Source of the DNA: Pyrobaculum sp.
GTDB taxonomy: Archaea > Thermoproteota > Thermoprotei > Thermoproteales > Thermoproteaceae
Reading direction: 5' to 3'
DNA length: 7,802 nt
Assembly (NCBI GenBank): GCA_020833205.1
Contig: JAJHQT010000040.1
Location: 1 to 7,802, forward strand
Shown: one piece after another, positions 6,201 to 7,802 of the stretch
Numbering within the stretch: the stretch's first letter is position 1
Layout: each line of letters opens with the position of its first letter
Program-made: the position numbers and the translations under genes
Notes under the pieces: generated by a model
Seen by the model: only the letters and a program-made list of their open reading frames with translations
What the model was told of the DNA's origin: nothing
Database searches by the model: none

Positions 6201-6361
6201 CGACGGGCATATACATATCGGAGGATTACTACGCCTCTAACGTATACGACGTGTTTGGCCAAGCCCCCACCTGGAAAGAAGTATACGGAGGCTGGGCCAA
6301 CGGCGATTATACCATCGACTTCTACGTCAGAGTACAGATACAAGACGGGAAGATAATCTAA
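3278..6361 (+). CDS. Secreted GH57 amylopullulanase-type glycoside hydrolase with C-terminal binding modules
   Basis: This 1027-residue exported enzyme hydrolyses alpha-1,4 and probably alpha-1,6 bonds of starch, glycogen or pullulan with retention of configuration. I chose ATG 3278 over an in-frame TTG at 3269 because it fits the promoter. Residues 1-16 (MRLVVALLATAMFLAA) are a signal peptide. All five GH57 regions are visible: HLHQPP (24-29), FDVTPTL (75-81), GVWPPEL with nucleophile E301, ALDGENPWEWY with acid/base D399, and SWDWGGSLATWIG (449-461). The spacing E301 to D399 resembles that of the Thermococcales amylopullulanases. A helical part reaches about 560, followed by beta-rich domains at about 565-660 and 662-770. 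From DGDPEDW (789-795) to the end is a module like the C-terminal binding domain of glucodextranase. Four cysteines in two neighbouring pairs suggest disulfides, as expected outside the cell. No C-terminal anchor is seen. Bond specificity is an inference; the family is firm. Confidence 0.9.
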   Translation: MRLVVALLATAMFLAAQHVVFVWHLHQPPYYVPESAVPTGVGKGVAEAPWVRLWTGKAYYPMLLLVERSGVKVTFDVTPTLLEQIEMYASGRLTDKYLQVSLKNADELTGAEKAFILERFFDISWEVQIPKYPRYKCLLDRRNALLQTASPEEIVGYFSESDYRDLQTLFNMAWINEMLLKEDPDLRPIYLKAVGSDCNTHFTEEEKAVVLKKQMQYPKLFLEKLAQLFRRGQIDVVMTPYYYPIAPLVENTSNALYTDPGIITLPKPFAHPEDIYSQVAASQQKFKTFFKSQLLGVWPPELAVDDQFVKILSDSGIRYTVADQVALERYLGRAPSLEELHSPWARYGVLVFFRDVELSNWVGFAGSARSRAVGEEQAAQEFLELLNSRLTGYVVVALDGENPWEWYPNDGYIFLSTIYSVLRGKTLTLREAASQATPRAMERSLPTSSWDWGGSLATWIGEWEENLAWRILQEARQTAKNKAWRELLYPAEAGDWFWWYGRDRESPREDVFDALFRGIVKKYYVKTGLTYNYTWPLDVPIHFRSNYAVDWAGAPYRNLIFGEAENATLTVEVYSASANTAAPGQAEGIRAVAHWGPVDFWGGAWRDLYFAPMRYAGDVGNNDLYAISLKLRPGRYEFVFIAQGSNDYFATSMGMNYRVEVVPRTDGNVCGVELEKVEVYDGGGHLLAVYTGNGLAYVGGTLKAYYKVCSSGAAYVAASIAYIRPDTNASWDETYVFAAPVGNGVYVAQFKLNYSGVFALKAKAMASNVAYSAPTYIRVAGGPGPKAVDGDPEDWVGQAPLAPGVAVSMYELIITDPADDQYKFYRADWNWPPTDDLDAAELRLYLDGNYLYGLVKLYKLNNIYAPYVMIAIGLPGTGFSEWLPDWSDTKLSFAWSYVIGINYGKEKPLFIFDNSWSPKYVGQIARSGNVIEFAIPLDDLPSLKTATELYITAVVFANNYGGIWDPGKYGAYDPTTGIYISEDYYASNVYDVFGQAPTWKEVYGGWANGDYTIDFYVRVQIQDGKII

Positions 6362-6379
6362 ACCAGGCTATTTCACAGA

Positions 6380-6413
6380 TGGGCCCGCCGGGATTTGAAC
6401 CCGGGCCACGGGT
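6380..6413 (-). pseudogene. Lone tRNA 3' fragment (T-arm and acceptor strand, no intron)
   Basis: On the minus strand, a possible anticodon 3' stem ACCCG (6413-6409) and variable bases TGGC (6408-6405) precede a perfect T-arm, CCGGG-TTCAAAT-CCCGG (6404-6388), and an acceptor strand CGGGCCC with A as discriminator (6387-6380). No CCA follows (it reads TCTG). T-arm and acceptor are identical to those of tRNA-Val at 6611-6702 except that the loop is uninterrupted. The required 5' strand GGGCCCG is not found within the next 200 bases except in that tRNA-Val itself. The AACCCG-TGG flank would also fit a lysine-type tRNA. It may be an integration scar, a recombination remnant or a separated functional 3' half; the sequence does not decide. 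Confidence 0.7.
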
Positions 6414-6418
6414 TTTTT
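6388..6418 (+). terminator. Hairpin plus T-run terminator of the GH57 gene
   Basis: About 27 bases after the GH57 stop, the plus strand holds CCGGG-ATTTGAA-CCCGG (6388-6404), then a run of six T at 6413-6418. The T-run alone is a usual archaeal stop signal. The preceding stem is the antisense of a tRNA T-arm, so the tRNA-like fragment may double as a terminator helper. Confidence 0.4.
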
Positions 6419-6610
6419 GAGCAGTGTAAGGCATGGGGGAATTGTTTTCTGCCGCCGGGGACGTCTAGAGGCTGCATGTAGTCCTCTGGCTTCGTCTTGT
6501 TGAGCCTCACCATCAAACCTGGCACTCCTTTAAAGCCAATAATAGTGCCAAGCCGCCGCATGAAGCCGCCCGCCCACCTGAGATCTGTGCCAAAACTAAA
6601 GAAGCAGGGA
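6419..6610. other. Interval between the tRNA fragment and tRNA-Val
   Basis: About 190 bases with no recognised gene. A minus-strand frame from ATG 6561 to TGA 6373 (62 codons) is open, but its last codons are made from the tRNA T-arm (GFKSRRAHL), a common artefact over tRNA sequence. I find no integrase motif in it. A hairpin with 7 perfect base pairs (TGGCACT 6520-6526 with AGTGCCA 6544-6550, 17-base loop) extends to 9 pairs only in minus-strand RNA, through a G-U pair. The interval may be the residue of an integrated element or ordinary spacer. Behind tRNA-Val the minus strand has only short T-runs (CTTCTTTAGTTTTGG, near 6589-6603), a possible weak terminator. Confidence 0.4.
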
Positions 6611-6702
6611 TGGTGGGCCCGCCGGGATTTTTAGGCGGGTTTCCCCTGAACCCGGGACCACCCGCGCGTGAGGCGGGCATCATACCGCTAGACTACGGGC
6701 CC
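6611..6702 (-). tRNA. tRNA-Val (anticodon CAC) with intron in the T-loop and encoded CCA
   Basis: The cloverleaf reads clearly on the minus strand. Acceptor GGGCCCG (6702-6696) pairs with CGGGCCC (6621-6615), followed by discriminator A and CCA (6613-6611). The D-arm GTC...GAT contains AG-C-GG-TA in its loop. The anticodon arm is CCCGC-CTCACGC-GCGGG (6679-6663), giving anticodon CAC for valine codon GTG. The variable region is TGGTC, and the T-stem is CCGGG/CCCGG. The T-loop has 24 bases instead of 7; removing 17 restores the universal TTCAAAT. Non-canonical introns of this size, removed by the splicing endonuclease at bulge-helix-bulge motifs, are well known in Thermoproteales tRNAs. I could not draw a textbook bulge-helix-bulge by eye. 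The spliced product would be 72 nt plus CCA. A TATA-like element lies about 21-30 bases upstream. Confidence 0.88.
6630..6646 (-). other. 17-nt T-loop intron of tRNA-Val
   Basis: Taking out 17 bases after TTCA (position 57) leaves TTCAAAT. An alternative boundary one base over (6631-6647) gives the same mature tRNA because of flanking A residues. The intron holds GGG-GAAA-CCC (6645-6636), a possible small stem with a GAAA loop. It is too short for any gene or homing endonuclease. Confidence 0.75.
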
Positions 6703-6721
6703 TGTCTTACTGTAAATGTCG

Positions 6722-6733
6722 GGTTTTTAAGTT
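6722..6733 (-). promoter_or_regulatory. TATA-like promoter of tRNA-Val
   Basis: The minus strand reads AACTTAAAAACC at 6733-6722, an A/T-rich TATA-like box centred about 26 bases before the first tRNA base (6702). This spacing would start transcription at or very near the mature 5' end, leaving little or no leader for RNase P to remove. Confidence 0.5.
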
Positions 6734-6736
6734 TAT

Positions 6737-6890
6737 GACCGCGCGGCCGTCCCTAAGACGGCGAAGTCGCTAGGGAACGATAGGAATGATTCCGCTGGTA
6801 GCGACCTGTATAGATCTGTTAACCTAGAAACGGCGGAGAGCTTGAAGATAGGCTTCACCTACGGGTCTCTCTTATAGACGGCTGTTTAGG
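6737..6890. other. Non-genic stretch with two adjacent hairpins and a startless frame
   Basis: Between the tRNA promoter and the aminotransferase promoter I see no recognised gene. Two inverted repeats sit side by side: GCCGTC-CCTAA-GACGGC (6746-6762, 6 bp, 5-base loop) and GTCGCTA (6766-6772) with TAGCGAC (6799-6805), enclosing a 26-base loop that itself contains the small palindrome GGAATGATTCC (6783-6793). A third, TGAAG/CTTCA, lies near 6842-6856. A plus-strand frame from 6731 to the TAG at 6875-6877 is open for 48 codons and looks protein-like (SDLYRSVNLETAESLKIGF), but it has no start codon after its upstream TAA at 6728-6730. It could be a structured RNA, the tail of a decayed gene, or both by chance. 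Confidence 0.4.
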
Positions 6891-6920
6891 AGGCTTAGAG
6901 CTCATATCCGTCCTATACAG

Positions 6921-6930
6921 TTATATATAG
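6921..6930 (+). promoter_or_regulatory. TATA box of the aminotransferase gene
   Basis: TTATATATAG is centred about 23 bases before the ATG at 6948, so transcription should begin at or just before the start codon. There is no ribosome-binding site in the short AT-rich gap, as expected for a leaderless message. Confidence 0.65.
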
Positions 6931-6947
6931 ACCAATTTAGTTTACTT

Positions 6948-7802
6948 ATGCCTAAGTGGCACTGGCCCATAGACCCGGACAAGGTGCCGAAAATCGTGGT
7001 GGAGCCGCCTGGCCCCAGGGCGTTGGAGGTAGTGCGGCGAGACGAAGAGCTCCTTATGCAGTCTTTTGCCCGTTGGTATCCCCTCGTCATCGCAAGGGGC
7101 TACGGCCCTGTGGTTGAAGACGTCGACGGCAACCTCTACGTCGACTACAACGCAGGCATAGCAGTGACAGCGACGGGGCACGCACATCCCAAGGTGGTTG
7201 AGGCCGTCAAGCGGCAGTCGGAGCTCTTCCTCCACTACTCGCTCACCGACTTCTACTACGAGGTCGCCGTCAAGCTGGCCGAGAAGCTCGTCTCGATAGC
7301 CCCCATCTCCGGCCAGAAGAAGGTCTTCTTCACCAACAGCGGGACCGAATCCATAGAGGGCTTGGTCAAAGTGGCTAGGGGCTACTTCAAGGGCCAGAGA
7401 CCCTATATAATAGCGTTCTACGGGGCCTTCCACGGCAGGACGTATGCCTCTATGTCCCTCTCGGCGTCCAAGCCTGTGCACAGGAAATATTTCTCGCCGG
7501 TTATGCCCAACGTGATACACGTCCCGTATCCCCACCCGGTGCATTGCCCCTTTAAGGCCAAGGACCCCGAGGAGTGTGGGCAGTACGCGCTGGAGTTCAT
7601 CGACGAGTGGGTCTTCAGGAGGCTCGTCAGCCCCGACGAGGTCGCCGCTGTGTTGATAGAGCCGATACAAGGCGAGGGCGGCTACGTGGTGCCCCCGCGG
7701 GGCTTCATGCAGGGTCTCCGCAAGATCACCAAAGAACACGGGATACTTCTGGCGGTCGACGAGGTCCAGACGGGTTTCGGGAGGACCGGCCGCTGGTTCG
7801 CC
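6948..7802 (+). CDS. Class III PLP-dependent aminotransferase (4-aminobutyrate/ornithine type), 3' end outside window
   Basis: The frame is open from ATG 6948 to the window edge, giving the first 285 residues of a protein usually about 440 long. It moves an amino group from an omega- or alpha-amine to a keto acid using pyridoxal phosphate, in the cytoplasm. Family landmarks are: GPVVEDVDGNLYVDYNAGIA with GHAHPKVVEAV (N-terminal signature), NSGTES (S131-G132-T133-E134, phosphate binding), FHGRT (161-165, cofactor ring stacking), IEPIQGEGG, and VDEVQTGFGRTG with D271, which holds the pyridine nitrogen. The catalytic Lys lies beyond the window. The long N-terminal lead (PDKVPKIVVEPPGPRALEVV) is typical of archaeal members annotated as 4-aminobutyrate or acetylornithine aminotransferases; related Thermococcales proteins act as broad amino-acid racemases, so the substrate is open. 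It starts behind a TATA box with no other gene in its transcript so far. Confidence 0.88.
   Translation, partial: MPKWHWPIDPDKVPKIVVEPPGPRALEVVRRDEELLMQSFARWYPLVIARGYGPVVEDVDGNLYVDYNAGIAVTATGHAHPKVVEAVKRQSELFLHYSLTDFYYEVAVKLAEKLVSIAPISGQKKVFFTNSGTESIEGLVKVARGYFKGQRPYIIAFYGAFHGRTYASMSLSASKPVHRKYFSPVMPNVIHVPYPHPVHCPFKAKDPEECGQYALEFIDEWVFRRLVSPDEVAAVLIEPIQGEGGYVVPPRGFMQGLRKITKEHGILLAVDEVQTGFGRTGRWFA

Noticed and set aside
6373..6561. Minus-strand 62-codon frame as a real gene
   Set aside because: Its end is encoded by the tRNA T-arm and acceptor (GFKSRRAHL), a frequent artefact; the frame is also open upstream into tRNA-Val, and no family is recognised. It is kept only as part of the integration question.
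6380..6600. A complete second tRNA with several introns
   Set aside because: I looked for the GGGCCCG acceptor strand, a D-arm and an anticodon arm upstream on the minus strand. The nearest candidate, GGGCGGG at about 6570-6576, does not pair with CGGGCCC.
6942..7739. Long minus-strand frame of 265 codons
   Set aside because: It is the shadow of the aminotransferase gene on the plus strand, which carries all the family motifs and a TATA promoter; the minus frame shows none.

Overview
The window looks like chromosomal DNA of a hyperthermophilic crenarchaeon, most likely Thermoproteales (Pyrobaculum/Thermoproteus-like). The reasons are TATA-type promoters placed 20-30 bases before start codons (leaderless transcripts), GC-rich genes separated by AT-rich promoters, a single-copy archaeal-style gene layout, and a tRNA gene carrying a short extra segment inside its T-loop, which is a habit typical of Thermoproteales. 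The genus is an inference.

Layout. 1-243 is the 3' end of a HAD-family hydrolase gene (+). 244-686 is a gene-free, strongly A+C-rich stretch with only weak traces of a decayed reading frame. 687-1151 (-) is an unrecognised small protein with a helical middle and a possible winged-helix C-terminus. 1208-2053 (-) is a multi-pass membrane protein of the conserved TM-helix (CmpX / small mechanosensitive channel-related) type; the promoter shows that its true start is the internal ATG at 2053. 2102-2454 is a palindrome-rich, partly very AT-rich intergenic region. 2455-2667 (+) is an orphan 70-residue protein whose stop codon overlaps that of the convergent RNase HI gene (2664-3233, -). A 44-base divergent promoter separates RNase HI from a large secreted GH57 amylopullulanase-type enzyme (3278-6361, +) with C-terminal beta-sandwich and carbohydrate-binding modules.

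The region after the GH57 gene is the most unusual. On the minus strand there is a tRNA-Val(CAC) gene (6611-6702, CCA encoded) whose T-loop is interrupted by 17 nt. About 230 bases downstream lies a second, uninterrupted copy of the T-arm and 3' acceptor strand (6380-6413) with no matching 5' half beside it. This could be an attachment-site scar from an integrated element, a split or otherwise separated tRNA 3' half, or a recombination fragment. A structured non-genic stretch (6737-6890) follows, then the 5' part of a class III PLP aminotransferase gene (6948-7802, +), which runs off the window.

The genes do not form one pathway: each has its own promoter or stands alone. The clearest metabolic roles are extracellular alpha-glucan (starch/glycogen/pullulan) breakdown by the GH57 enzyme, amino-group transfer by the aminotransferase, and RNA:DNA hybrid removal by RNase HI. 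I found no CRISPR array, rRNA, insertion sequence or recognisable integrase gene.
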